The notes beneath the pieces are model-generated. The model made no database searches. It was not told the DNA's origin and saw only the letters and a list, made by a program, of their open reading frames with translations. From assembly GCA_000442125.1 (NCBI GenBank), contig KE546974.1:806001-870000 (forward strand): a stretch of DNA of 64,000 bases, read 5' to 3'. This DNA comes from Opeltia flavorubescens (lineage: Eukaryota > Ascomycota > Lecanoromycetes > Teloschistales > Teloschistaceae). Positions 44,133 through 54,308 of this stretch are shown piece after piece. Positions within the stretch are counted from its first letter, which is position 1, and every line of letters begins with the position of its first letter. The translations under genes were made by a program, and so were the position numbers.

Positions 44133-45293
44133 ATGTCTCAGTCAAGTGAACCGACTTCAGGTGAAAGAGCGAGTTTCGACTCATCCTCCCCACTGACTAC
44201 GACTCAGACAGCAGAAGCAACCACGAAATCGACGAACTCTCTGTTCCCCAAGATCGGCAAGCTTAGCGACTTTCTATACAGATTCCGGAAGCTGGCACCA
44301 GGGGCTCGGACCATCCATCTTGCTGGCAGCGTCAAACTTCATGGAGCTCACGCGGACTGGGTCGTCTCAAGTGATAATACCATTCGCGTACAATCTCGAA
44401 ATGTGATAGACCTCACGTCTAGTAACGACAATTACGGGCTCTTTGCCTTTACTTCCCCTATTCACGCTGCCATCTTGAGTTTGAGGGATGAAATCTTACG
44501 AAGGTTCATCGAGCTAAATCCTAGCGACACAATTGACTCGGATCGACCGGTGATAATAGCTGGCGAATGGTGTGGCCAGGGTATCCAAAAGGGGGTTGCG
44601 ATCTCGAAACTCCCGAAACATTTTGTCATCATATCCATTCACGTCAATGGCACCTGGATCAATGAAGATGCATACACGGATATCTGCGACGAAGCCCATC
44701 AAATATACAACATTGGCAAAGCTCCACGCTACCGGCTCGATTTCGATATAAACGACAGTGAACGCTCCGAACTTGCGATTCAGGCTCTCGTCAAGGATGT
44801 TGAGCAGACATGTCCTTTTGGCCTCGCACGCGGGGTCAAAGGCCGAGGCGAAGGTATTGTGTGGAAAGCCATGGGCTACATGGAAGATCCTGAGATGTGG
44901 TTCAAATCCAAGGCAGAATTCTATGCGGTTAGTCACAGTTCGAAACTATCTGCAGCTGCCATTGCTCCTGATAACAGGGAACGAGAAGACAACTTCGCTG
45001 CGGCGGTCGTGACAGAACACAGGCTGCATCAAGGGTGGGCATACTTGCAAGAAATGGGAGTGACCCGAGATAGGGCAGCGACAGGTAAATTTGTTGCATG
45101 GATTACAGATGATGTGTTTGTGGAAGAAAAGGGGGAGATGGCGAGGAAGCAGATCGGCGGTGTGAAATTGAAGGCTTCCATCAAATCACTTGCCGGAGCA
45201 TGGTACAAGAAAAGGCTTACTGAGAGTCCGGAAGAAGACGAGCCAGGCACAACAGCAGCAGTCACGGAAAAGATGAAGGATGGGACAATATGA
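44133..45293 (+). CDS. Rnl2-type RNA ligase domain protein
   Basis: A single-exon frame of 386 residues. Nucleotidyltransferase motifs are present in order: motif I SVKLHGAHAD with the putative AMP-accepting Lys68 (T4 Rnl2 uses the same K-x-H-G form), motif III-like IIAGEWCGQGIQ (142-152), motif IV GEGIVWKA (239-246) and motif V WFKSKAEFYAV (256-266). A roughly 100-residue helical C-terminal domain follows (AAVVTEHRLHQGWAYLQEMG). The first 35 residues are Ser/Thr-rich and disordered. Enzymes of this fold activate themselves with ATP on the lysine and seal RNA nicks. This is not the Trl1 tRNA ligase, which has extra kinase and phosphodiesterase domains. The substrate of these stand-alone fungal proteins is unknown to me; no mitochondrial signal is evident. 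Confidence 0.85.
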   Translation: MSQSSEPTSGERASFDSSSPLTTTQTAEATTKSTNSLFPKIGKLSDFLYRFRKLAPGARTIHLAGSVKLHGAHADWVVSSDNTIRVQSRNVIDLTSSNDNYGLFAFTSPIHAAILSLRDEILRRFIELNPSDTIDSDRPVIIAGEWCGQGIQKGVAISKLPKHFVIISIHVNGTWINEDAYTDICDEAHQIYNIGKAPRYRLDFDINDSERSELAIQALVKDVEQTCPFGLARGVKGRGEGIVWKAMGYMEDPEMWFKSKAEFYAVSHSSKLSAAAIAPDNREREDNFAAAVVTEHRLHQGWAYLQEMGVTRDRAATGKFVAWITDDVFVEEKGEMARKQIGGVKLKASIKSLAGAWYKKRLTESPEEDEPGTTAAVTEKMKDGTI

Positions 45294-45707
45294 AAATAGA
45301 AACAGCCTTTTTGATAAATCGAAGTTTTGGACAAAAAAACATCAGGCTGTGGATACTTGAACTTCGTTCCTTCCAGTTTTCGCCGTCTCTTTCCTTCCTC
45401 ATATCGAGTCCAAGAAACTACCGATTCATATATGTACCACCAGAGCATACATCCTCTTTGCTCACCTAAACCGTTCAAGTGTATTTATCAATATCGGCGT
45501 CAAACTCGTAAATAGGAGCAATACCTGTCTACGTCCCGATGAAAAGGTTTAGCTTACCGAATATATTGTAACGCCCTAAGAACCAATGATACTGTGCCAA
45601 TATTCCCAACTCGTCCTCTGAAATCCACATGGTCGATACAAGTATTCGAGGACCTTTACCGTGTATATTGAAACCAGATAATCGCCGTTAAGCTGACTGG
45701 TGTGGAA
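45294..45707. other. Intergenic, 0.4 kb; pantothenate kinase promoter
   Basis: Lies between the RNA ligase stop and the pantothenate kinase start. No gene or repeat was seen. Confidence 0.5.
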
Positions 45708-47153
45708 ATGGGGTCGGCCACAGAAGCCGCCAGAGGCGCCGAGAAGCTTGAGGATCACCGACTTCGACTTGAACGAACATCTTCAGCTATCAATCAAACC
45801 ATTCTTTATCCAGGCACAGTCTCAATCAACGTCCAGGGCGCTTTCATCGTTGATGATGTCTCTTCCATTTCCCCGACACCAAGTGACGACGCAGCTCAAC
45901 ATGACACTGACATCCGCCTTCCCAATCACCGGGCCGTCGTCAGTCACGTTGCTTTAGATGCAAGTCTCCCGCAGACAATCTTCTATATGAGAACGACACT
46001 CTGATTCGCAATCTCCCATAGATCGGCGGCTCCCTTGCTAAATTGGTCTACTTCTCTCACGAACCACATTCCCATGACCTCGGCGGCAGGCTGAGTTTCC
46101 TCAAATATGAAACGGACCAGATCCATCAGTGTCTGGAGTTCATCAAAGGATTGCAATGTGAATATCGTCAACAAAATGGGTCTAGGTCTGGAAATATATC
46201 CATCATGGCTACTGGCGGCGGTGCTTATAAATACTACGATGAGATGAAAAGAGTTCTCGGAGTCGAGGTATTACGCGAAGACGAAATGGAATGTCTCATT
46301 ATGGGTATGGAAGGCATGAAGCAATCTCATCCTTAGCTGATTTCAGACACTTCTTCCAGGCCTTGATTTCTTCATCACAGAAATCCCCCGAGAAGTCTTC
46401 ACCTACAATGACACCGACCCAATGCACTTTGAAGAGCCCCGCGCAGACATCTACCCCTATCTGCTTGTAAATATTGGCTCCGGTGTCTCTATGATTAAAG
46501 TCTCCGGCCAAAGCAATTTTGAGCGTATCGGTGGCACATCACTCGGCGGAGGGACGCTTTGGGGTCTCCTTTCTCTCCTCACTGGCGCAAGAACCTTTGA
46601 CGACATGTTACAGATGGCTGAGAAGGGAGATAATGGAGCTGTCGATATGCTGGTAGGAGATATCTACGGTGCCGATTACGGCAAGATTGGTCTGAAGTCG
46701 ACAACGATCGCCAGTAGCTTCGGTAAAGTGTTCAAGATGAAAAGACAAGGGGAGCACCAAGCGGAAGATCATGGTGGTCTGTCAGGAGAAGGAAGGGAAG
46801 TCGATAATGATGCCTCGAATTCACAGCCAGTCTTTAAGCCCGAAGACATAAGTCGGAGCCTGTTGTACGCTGTGAGTAACAATATTGGTCAGATTGCATA
46901 CCTCCAGAGTGAGAAGCATCATCTAGAACGCATATATTTCGGAGGCTCCTTCATCCGGGGACATCGGCAAACCATACAGACACTATCATACGCCATCAGC
47001 TTTTGGTCCAAAGGAGAAAAAAAGGCATATTTCCTTCGCCACGAAGGATACCTGGGCTCTGTGGGTGCCTTTCTAAAGCGTCAACCAAGGAATTGGGGCA
47101 GGAGAAACAGTTTCGAAGAGCGTCCAATCCCTAGACTCACTAATCAGTCATGA
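45708..47153 (+). CDS. Eukaryotic-type pantothenate kinase
   Basis: Three exons (45708-45959, 46022-46304, 46360-47153) give 442 residues. The first intron (45960-46021) begins with GC rather than GT: exon ends ...VSHVALD, donor GCAAGT, acceptor CCATAG, next exon IGGSLAKLVYFS. Without it the frame stops at once. Family marks are NISIMATGGGAYKYYDE, YPYLLVNIGSGVSMIKV, FERIGGTSLGGGTLWGL, LTGARTFDDMLQMA and ERIYFGGSFIRG. The enzyme phosphorylates pantothenate with ATP, the first and usually rate-limiting step of coenzyme A synthesis. A Gly/Glu/Asp-rich insert (about residues 320-340) is probably a loop. The start is the first ATG of the frame. Confidence 0.95.
45960..46021 (+). other. Non-canonical GC-AG intron in the pantothenate kinase gene
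   Basis: 62 nt, donor GCAAGT (an otherwise perfect consensus), acceptor TAG. Removing it joins VALD to IGGS in phase 0 and restores the conserved kinase start. No GT donor nearby gives an in-frame join. Confidence 0.85.
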
Positions 47154-48595
47154 AAAGATTTGCGTTGATCAATGTCTAAGCCTGCCATATCAAGTATGAA
47201 GAAACTTTGTACACACCATCTCCTCGTCATCTCTGCATAATCGATATTATGAATAAGCTTTCTTAATAGCAGTATGACTTCTTCCTCCTACAATTATTGA
47301 CTTTATTTATTGTGTGCTTCCCATATTCCACATGCCATAGACTCTTCTTCATGCTTTGAAGTGGCCTTACTGCTGTATCTTAGTGGTTTTATACAACCTC
47401 TCATAAGCCCGGCCCCTACTCCCGGCTTGCTGTCTGACCTGCGAGGATTGATGCTCTAAAGTTCATCTACTAGTGCTCAATGATTTTCAGCCTTCTTTTC
47501 TGTTTTTTACTATCCTTTTCTTCAATCTTCAAGCCATTCTTCAATTCGTACCTTAGACTGTCGAGTCTCCCATAATGATGGTATCTTTACTCCATGGGAC
47601 ATTTTTCTCTTTTATCCTTTTCCTCCCAAGACAGTCAACTTCTAGAGCAAGATGCAAGAGATTGGACAGCCATGTTCGCAAGAATCAGAACCCATATTCA
47701 AGCTGATGAGCGAGCTAGCAGCTTAGAGTACTAGAATGCTGGAGATCTGAGATTTCGCAAAAAATCGACACCATCACGCGTACAATGGATTATCCGACCA
47801 AGCAGCTGTTTTTCATCAACAGGCACAAGATTCCCGATCTTTTCTANCAACGCCTGACTTGCTGTACGCAGACATGGATTGCCAACTACGATCTATTGCA
47901 ATTCGAAGCTGAAACACGAGAATCCTCGCAAAACAGCGATGGCCGAAGTGTAATATTCTTCCATAAGATAAGAGATTTAGTATCCAAGATATCGCTTAAG
48001 GTGGATGGGATCTGGAAAATGAAACGGACATCAACAGACTGTTCAAACCTATTCGCGAATCAATAGAAAGCGTCCTAATCACTCCGTATCAGCAGCACTA
48101 CGAACGAGAAGAATTGCAAAAACCACAGTTCTTGTGCCAGGCAAATAGGGTGATTATAACACGCGTGATCGTTGGGGCAATTTGGTTACTCGTGGCTTGT
48201 AGGTTTTATTCCTCGTTATGCGCACCCTTCCCTTGCAGCACTATCACTCTTGATTGATCTCCCGTTCCTTTTTTTGCAGAAGCAAGCACCATCGACCACG
48301 GCTGCTGAAATGACAGCCGCCGATTCGACACTCGAATGAGACCACAAGGTTTGATATTGTTGGTTTGAATCAAGATTATTATTGAATCACACTTCATGTC
48401 GTATCTCGTACAGTGCGCCATCTTGACGATTCAAGTAATGCATTGGTTGGCGCGCGTGGCATGCGCAAAAAATAGTCCCGGACACTGCTCACAGACAGAT
48501 AACAATGGAAGGTATCATGATTGATTCAACCATTTCGTAATACCAAGTCTTATCAGACCACTTGCTCTCTGCATTCACCTGCTGACCCTCCCAAT
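47154..48595. other. Intergenic, 1.4 kb between convergent 3' ends; possible decayed coding sequence
   Basis: Unusually long for a gap between two converging genes, where no promoter is needed. Around 47,785-48,180 several overlapping short frames look weakly coding (see findings), with one N at 47847. The rest is pyrimidine-rich and AT-rich. No RNA gene or repeat was recognised. Confidence 0.4.
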
Positions 48596-49121
48596 TTACT
48601 GATTTGCGGGTCCCCTCGCTCCCTTCGGTGTACCGGTCTGAAAGCCATTTTTGAACTTCCTGGGTATCTCCTTCATGGTTCGCATTCGTCCAGTACCGGT
48701 GGTCTTCCTCCGCTTAGCTTTCATGCCCCAGTTGTCTGTTTTGAAATAAGTGGTCAGCCCTCCTCATCTGTTCAACGTCCTTCGAGAGATATTCATTGAA
48801 GTGGGTAACGGGAAAGCTCCGTATACGCACATTGACGGATCTTAGCAGCGGGATAACCGCATGACGAGCAGGTGTGTTTTTGGATGTGGAGGGAACGACG
48901 ACCTGCAGATGTATTAAACTTTAGTAAGATGATTTCAGGTCTGACCAAAATGCTGATAGGACAACTTGGTCATCCTTTACGAACTGGTGTCTTGACGTAC
49001 CGCAGCGTCGGCACAGAGTATGGGTTTTATTATGGCGCTTGCCAAAGGAGGAGGTACCCTTCGCTGTATTCTATTGTCAGCAATTGGATTCGTCCCGAAT
49101 TGTAGAGAATTGCGTACTCAT
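48596..49121 (-). CDS. RPL37: 60S ribosomal protein L37 (eL37)
   Basis: Four exons (49121-49118, 49063-49001, 48902-48831, 48735-48596) give 92 residues, exactly the family size. The first exon is only ATGA, a structure typical of ribosomal protein genes; splicing yields [19 protein letters not shown]. The zinc-binding cysteines are in CRRCGRRS and [10 protein letters not shown], and the tail has [18 protein letters not shown] and [15 protein letters not shown]. No exon exceeds 140 nt, so simple open-frame scans miss this gene. eL37 sits in the large subunit near the exit tunnel. A TAGGGCTGAT site lies 138 bp upstream of the ATG (49259-49268), shared with RPS4. Confidence 0.96.
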
Positions 49122-49437
49122 TGTAGCTTAGACTATGCGATATTAGCATCTGCACACTCTGCTTGTATATGTACGGGCTGCTCACCGTTGGGCTTTTCTG
49201 TAGTTGGTGGTTCTTGAGCATGTCATTTGAGTTGGCGTGGGTTCGCTTAAGGAGCTCGTAGGGCTGATTCTAGAGATCTAACCGTAGCAGGCTTCACCAG
49301 GGCTTTTGCCCCACCAGGCCATATATCATACTCGACTTTAACGACTGAATAGGAACTTCAATCCAGATCATACGGTTACAGGAACACTCATCCGAGGATT
49401 ATGTACATTCCGCCTAGGAACACTGTATTTGTACATG
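49122..49437. promoter_or_regulatory. RPL37 upstream region with TAGGGCTGAT site
   Basis: 316 bp between the RPL37 start and the ELP6 stop (both minus strand). TAGGGCTGAT at 49259-49268 is identical to a 10-mer in the RPS4 promoter cluster and contains the TAGGGCT core seen before RPL21/RPS9. No gene was seen. Confidence 0.6.
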
Positions 49438-50380
49438 CTACGAGGAACCTTTCTCAAATACTTTGACTCCACCATCCCCTGCAACATAATACAATAATTC
49501 TTTCTCTTCCACTTCAACCCTCTGTACTTCGTCTTCTTCTTCTACTGCCGGACCTCTAGTGATCCTCAAGACTCCGCTAATATCTCTTGCTGAACCTGTG
49601 TCCAACTCTCTAATTCCCCAGATGGCTCTTGCATGGTGCGCTATGCTCAATACCAAAGCCGCATGGCGGAGTTCCAGTGGTGTATTCTGAGCTTGTATGA
49701 TTGGAATGTCTGCCGACACTGAGACAATAGTCGCGGAAACATTCTGTGGGATCAAGTTTCAGATACATTAATCGATACAGCACAGTAGATCGTACTTCTC
49801 TTAGCGTCCATATAGTGTCTATCACCTCATCTGGTGCGAAATTCGTAGCGGCTAAAAGAAAGTCGACGCCGTCGAGAATCAACGTCACGTTCGTATCTGC
49901 AGATACTGTATCCTTGATGGCGTTCAATACGAGCGTTTCGACTTCTCCCATTCCGCCATGCTGTAATCCGAGACCAGATTGTAATGCGTCGACGAATATA
50001 AGTCTTGGGTCTCCTGTGAGATTAAGACCCTATTGGTAAGTATACCGTTAGTAGTAATCTATCGGAGTGCAAGGAGGTTTGGAAAAAGATAAGAGCGTTC
50101 TCATGAATTAGAATGATATTCGCGGGATTCGACAAAATACCAATTTCCGAGCAGCATCTTTCCAAAAATCCAAACCTCGTAACCAACTAATAAAAACAAC
50201 TTTCTGTTCGATGTCCTGCTTTGTCGACGGCTCCGACTTGAGTGCTACCCAAATATGCCGCAAAATGACCCAATTTGCGGTAGCACCTAAAACGGATGTT
50301 ACTAATGTTAGAGAGCCTGGCGGGAGATGAGATGATAATTGGTTTGAAAGAGATGGGGGGATGGTAGGGCATGAAGGCAT
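49438..50380 (-). CDS. ELP6: Elongator complex subunit 6
   Basis: Three exons (50380-50141, 50029-49796, 49743-49438), all in phase 0, give 259 residues. The N-terminus IPPSLSNQLSSHLPPGSLTL then TSVLGATANWVILRHIW matches the Elp6 start. The RecA-like core continues with QKVVFISWLRGLDFWKDAARKL, GDPRLIFVDALQSGLG, and the Walker-B-like strand VTLILDGVDFLLAATN. Elp6 forms a ring with Elp4 and Elp5 in Elongator, which places mcm5-type groups on wobble uridines of tRNA; these subunits are RecA-like but have degenerate ATPase sites. Two other ATGs just upstream of 50380 are in different frames. The gene reads away from the CPSF6-like gene. Confidence 0.88.
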
Positions 50381-50822
50381 GGTAGTATTCGTGCATTCAC
50401 AAGATCATCTCGAGGATCAGTGCGAAATCTCCACTACTTCTCTAAAGACCAGGCTAAGATGATAACTTTTCAATGGGTCGAGAATGATCGATCAGGCGAA
50501 TCAAGGATGGTACTTTAGGACGGATCCGATTTATCATGAGTCAATCGACTGCAGTGGCTAGCTCATCTACACCTCTGCCTCTACCCCTACCTTGTAGGGA
50601 GCATAAGCAATTCATTGAAGAACGAGTGGAGGTCCTTTCATAGCGCGACAATATATTGGCGCGAACTTATGGCTAGCCTTTTGGAATCACTCAAGTAGTC
50701 ACACAAACAACTTCATGAGATGGTTTATCCACGCCTTCAAGAACCGGCTCGAACGGAGATTGAAAATAGCAAGCTATCCGGGCCCCTCAACCGAAGACAA
50801 AAATCTAGATATCGTAGTATGA
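50381..50822. other. Intergenic, 0.44 kb; ELP6 promoter
   Basis: Lies between the ELP6 start and the stop of the CPSF6-like gene, both minus strand. No gene or repeat was seen. Confidence 0.5.
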
Positions 50823-52244
50823 CTATTCTTGTCTTGTTCGCTTTGCTCCATGCGGGTTCCAGCTGGCATCTCCCGAGACATTCCCTTGCTGGTTGAAGAA
50901 TGCTGGATTGTAGTGTGGTTGACTCCCCTGGAAACCACCTTGACCTATTCGAACGCGTTAGAGAAATGTTTGATGGAGGTTTCAAAGACGCAGCGTATAG
51001 CTGATAAGCGGTTCGTAATGAATGTGTGCAGACGCCGATCACCGCCAGCAAAAGGATAAAGCGTTCTATTGGAGGATGTGCTGAGAGGTCAACTTACCTT
51101 GCATACCCATGCCGGTGCCCATCTGAGGCATTCCCATACTCATACCCGCCATGCCACCCATCATTCCTCCCATGGGCATTCCCATCATAGGATTCGCAGC
51201 TATCCCTCCTCTGCCGCCTCTCATTCCCATCGACCCACCCCGCATATTGTTCATCATACCACCGCGGTTCTGGAAGCCGCCGTACGAGTGCATGGCACCC
51301 ATGCCTTGGAAACCACCCATAGGAGCACCTTGAAAGCCACCGCTCATTGGCTGCTGGAAGCCGCCGCGGCTGTAATTGGACATGCCATTCATACTCCCAC
51401 GATTATTATAACCGCCACCACGGCCGCCACGGTAAGAGCCGTAGCCGGCTTGCTGACCCGGCAACGATGTCGAGCCTCCAAATCCTGAGCCCGAGCGATT
51501 CATGTTTGAGTTGTTGTTTCTTGCTGGCCCATCTTTTGGCAGAGTGCGAAATGGATTTGTGAAGGGATTCGTGTAGGTGACTGTAAACCTTTTCGAGTAT
51601 TGCTGCCCATCGCCGAAAGACTCGATCTTTTGCTTCGTAGCAGTGGCAGCCTGAGGTGATTTGAAAAGTACGTAGGCTTGCCTGATGATTGATATATCTA
51701 ATCAGCTGGTATTTTTGACACCGTTATGTCGGCTTACTCACCCTTTGCTCTTGCCATTGACCTTGTGTTCGTTAAACGTTACGTCCTCGAGCTCATCTTC
51801 ACATTGATTTTGATTTGCCCAGCCACGGATATCATCGTCGTTGACCCACCAATGCAAGTCTGAGATGAAGAGCGCGGTGGTTGCTGCAGGATCGGAATAG
51901 CGATCGTCAGACCCCTCTTTACGCTTTAAGCCTTGAGTCTGTGGAGCTTGTTTGGGTAGCTGCAAAGGATCATAAGAGGAATCGTCAGTACTCGCAATTT
52001 TCTGAGCTACATCACTTTGTCGTGTGTGATTGTCTCCTGGATCGAGATCTTGTTGTCCATCGAAGCCGTTGACATTTGGATGGGACGGATGTGAAGTTTC
52101 GACCGGAGTGTGATGTGCTTCTGTGTCTTGGTTTTCAGGCTCAGAGGGATTATCGGCTTTTGGGTTTTCTGCATTATCTTGCTGGTAGTCTTCACCGCCG
52201 TCACCATATATGTCAATGTCGAAGTTATCTTCTTCAGTTGCCAT
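50823..52244 (-). CDS. RRM protein with Gly/Met-rich tail, CPSF6 (CFIm68)-like
   Basis: Three exons (52244-51742, 51681-51098, 50944-50823) give 402 residues. The N-terminal 120 residues are acidic and disordered. The RRM spans about residues 122-200, with RNP2-like TALFISDLHWWV and, after the first intron, RNP1-like KSKGQAYVLFKS; the HWWVND turn and overall pattern resemble the RRM of CPSF6/CFIm68. The C-terminal half is Gly-, Met-, Asn- and Gln-rich (GGRGGGYNNRG, MMGMPMGGMMGGM), a prion-like low-complexity region with RGG/RG boxes. The short last exon ends in NPHGAKRTRQE. CPSF6 works in the cleavage factor that picks poly(A) sites. Orthology is likely but rests on RRM likeness alone. The second intron is 153 nt. 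Confidence 0.85.
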
Positions 52245-53243
52245 TTTCAGAAGCTATCCCCAGTCAAACCAAGACTGGTGTATTATTTCTCTTATGCACA
52301 AGCTTGTCTGGAAAAGCGTGGTAGAAGTACAGGTCTGCCATGTCTCGAAACAAACATTAGCGGAAAAAGAATTAATTACAGGGCATAGGTAGACAGTTGT
52401 GCAATACTCCTCATTCGCTATATTTCGCAGGAATCCAAAGTCCAAGGGCACGTTGAAAGCAACAAGCGACTGATGCACCATACATTGGAAGGCCAGGTAG
52501 ACATACGTACAGCGAAAAAATAGACTCAAAGAAGAAGCCTGCACAAGAATTTGGCGAATAGAAGAAGCTCAGAAGTGCTCGCCCCGCTAAGAGCCGAATC
52601 AGGTAGTAGTACAGTTGTATCTAGATGATCAAGAAATCTTCCAACAAGGTGATGGTGACGACAACACCTCAAAATCAAGGAGAGAGCTGGAACATAAGTG
52701 AAGGTACGTCTGAATGGTTTTAGTGATGAACTTGACCCTTCACCAAAGATCAAGCGGTTGACCAGCAGAAGCCTTGCGGAAGTAATTGTGTATTTCACAG
52801 CTGGAGGAGCGGCCAGCAATAGATTAGAAATTTGAGCGTAATGAGAGTAGAAGAATTGCTAAATCCATGTCCTTGGGAAAAGAACGAGGGGAGCTCTTGT
52901 AGCAAAGTAGTGGCATAAAGATGAAGTGAGGCTTGATTGTAATGTATGAAGTAGCCTCGTGATGATAATTTCTCATTGACTGCGGATATCTGAGAATGGA
53001 ATTTACATGCCCAAAATATGGCGCCACTGGACACATCTCTTATTCACCTCCAATCCAAAATAATCTACAATTCCAGACTATTTGACCCTTCCTCTTATTT
53101 TCAAATTGATCGGCGCTACAACACACTTGCCTACCATTCTTATTTGTCCTGCCAATCCCATCAAACAGACGGAAAAAACGTATTAAGCCTCAATTACAGA
53201 CAGAGCGCAGGACGAAGTTAGCGGATTTTCAGCACGTACAAAT
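52245..53243. other. Intergenic, 1.0 kb; divergent upstream region
   Basis: Lies between the starts of the CPSF6-like gene and SSS1. Short frames on both strands (for example 52254-52544, 52795-53034) show no recognisable content. No repeat or RNA gene was seen. Confidence 0.5.
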
Positions 53244-53672
53244 ATGTCCAGCCAATTCAGCGAAATCGCAGACATTCCGCGGGAGTTTCTGCGAGAAGGG
53301 ACCCAGTTCATGAACAGATGCGCAAAACGTACGTCCATGATTCCTGTTCCTCAGATCAGTTTCCTCTGAAGCAGATGACTGATGGTCTACACAGCGGACA
53401 AGAGGGAGTTCATCAAGATCAGCCAGGCTGTTGGAATTGGCTTCGTTGTAATGGGTGCTATCGGTACGTAGTTCATCAAGCATAACACGTGTGAGTTGCA
53501 TTGACTTTAGCATCAGGATATGTCGTAAAGTTGAGTGAGTCAGATCCTTCCCTTTCTGACAACTATCTTGTAGCTGCGAAAGAATATGTGCGTTCTGAGA
53601 ACGGTAGCTGATCACCTGATTCTGGACATAGTACATATTCCGGTCAACAATATACTGGTGGGGGGCGCATGA
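53244..53672 (+). CDS. SSS1: Sec61 translocon gamma subunit (Sss1)
   Basis: Four exons (53244-53328, 53395-53463, 53517-53534, 53632-53672) give 70 residues. The third exon is only 18 nt. The protein reads MSSQFSEIADIPREFLREGT, then NRCAKPDKREFIKISQAVGIG, and ends KLIHIPVNNILVGGA, a near-universal Sec61 gamma signature; it has one tail-anchored membrane helix. For exon 3 I chose the acceptor CATCAG|GA over the earlier TTTAG, because it yields MGAIGYVVKLIHIPV without an extra dipeptide. Sss1 is an essential part of the protein-conducting channel of the endoplasmic reticulum. All exons are too short to show as long open frames. Confidence 0.96.
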
Positions 53673-54308
53673 GCGATGGACTGAGCTTTGGAGGAAGATC
53701 GTACCATGATACCCTGGCGAATGCGTTGGTGATACGGAATACATGCAAAAAGCAAATTCACTATGAATAGGACCTAAAGGAGGCCCTGAACCTTTGGCTT
53801 GTAGCTGTGGCCTCCGTGAAACGAGGGAACATTCTTGATCAGCTCCAGCTAAAACTTCCCCAATGGAATCGTATCGGTGAAGGTCTCAGATATCCCTCGA
53901 TGTATACCACCGTCAATCCACTCTACCATTCAAATGGCCGTCTAGGCTCACGTATCTCGGTCCAATACTTCTCTGCTGTGTCTTTCCATTCGAGTTGTCT
54001 TCACACTACCAATGTAGCAGCGCAAAATTTAAACGGTGGCGCAAAGAGTAAGACAAAGATTGCACTCACATTCAAACTGAAGGGCTCCCTTGCTGGATTT
54101 CTATGGAACATGTAAGCGGGTATGATGCAACAACGGTCATTGAAATAGCTAGGTTCTTGTTTTCTACAGCGAAAAAACAGAACCGGAAAGAGGATTCTAT
54201 TGTTATATACTTTATCGATCCCGTCAGGTGTAGGATAATTAGGAATCGTGGTTTTACTCCAGACCAGACCCTGAACCTCACTCAAAATAGCGACAATCAG
54301 AGGGGTAT
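53673..54308. other. Intergenic, 0.64 kb between convergent 3' ends
   Basis: Between the SSS1 stop and the stop of the minus-strand RIM2 gene. Contains a random-looking 102-codon frame (53807-54115). No RNA gene or repeat was seen. Confidence 0.5.

Noticed and set aside
51069-51488. Plus-strand His/Thr-rich frame of 139 codons
   Set aside because: Shadow of the Gly/Met-rich tail of the CPSF6-like gene on the other strand.
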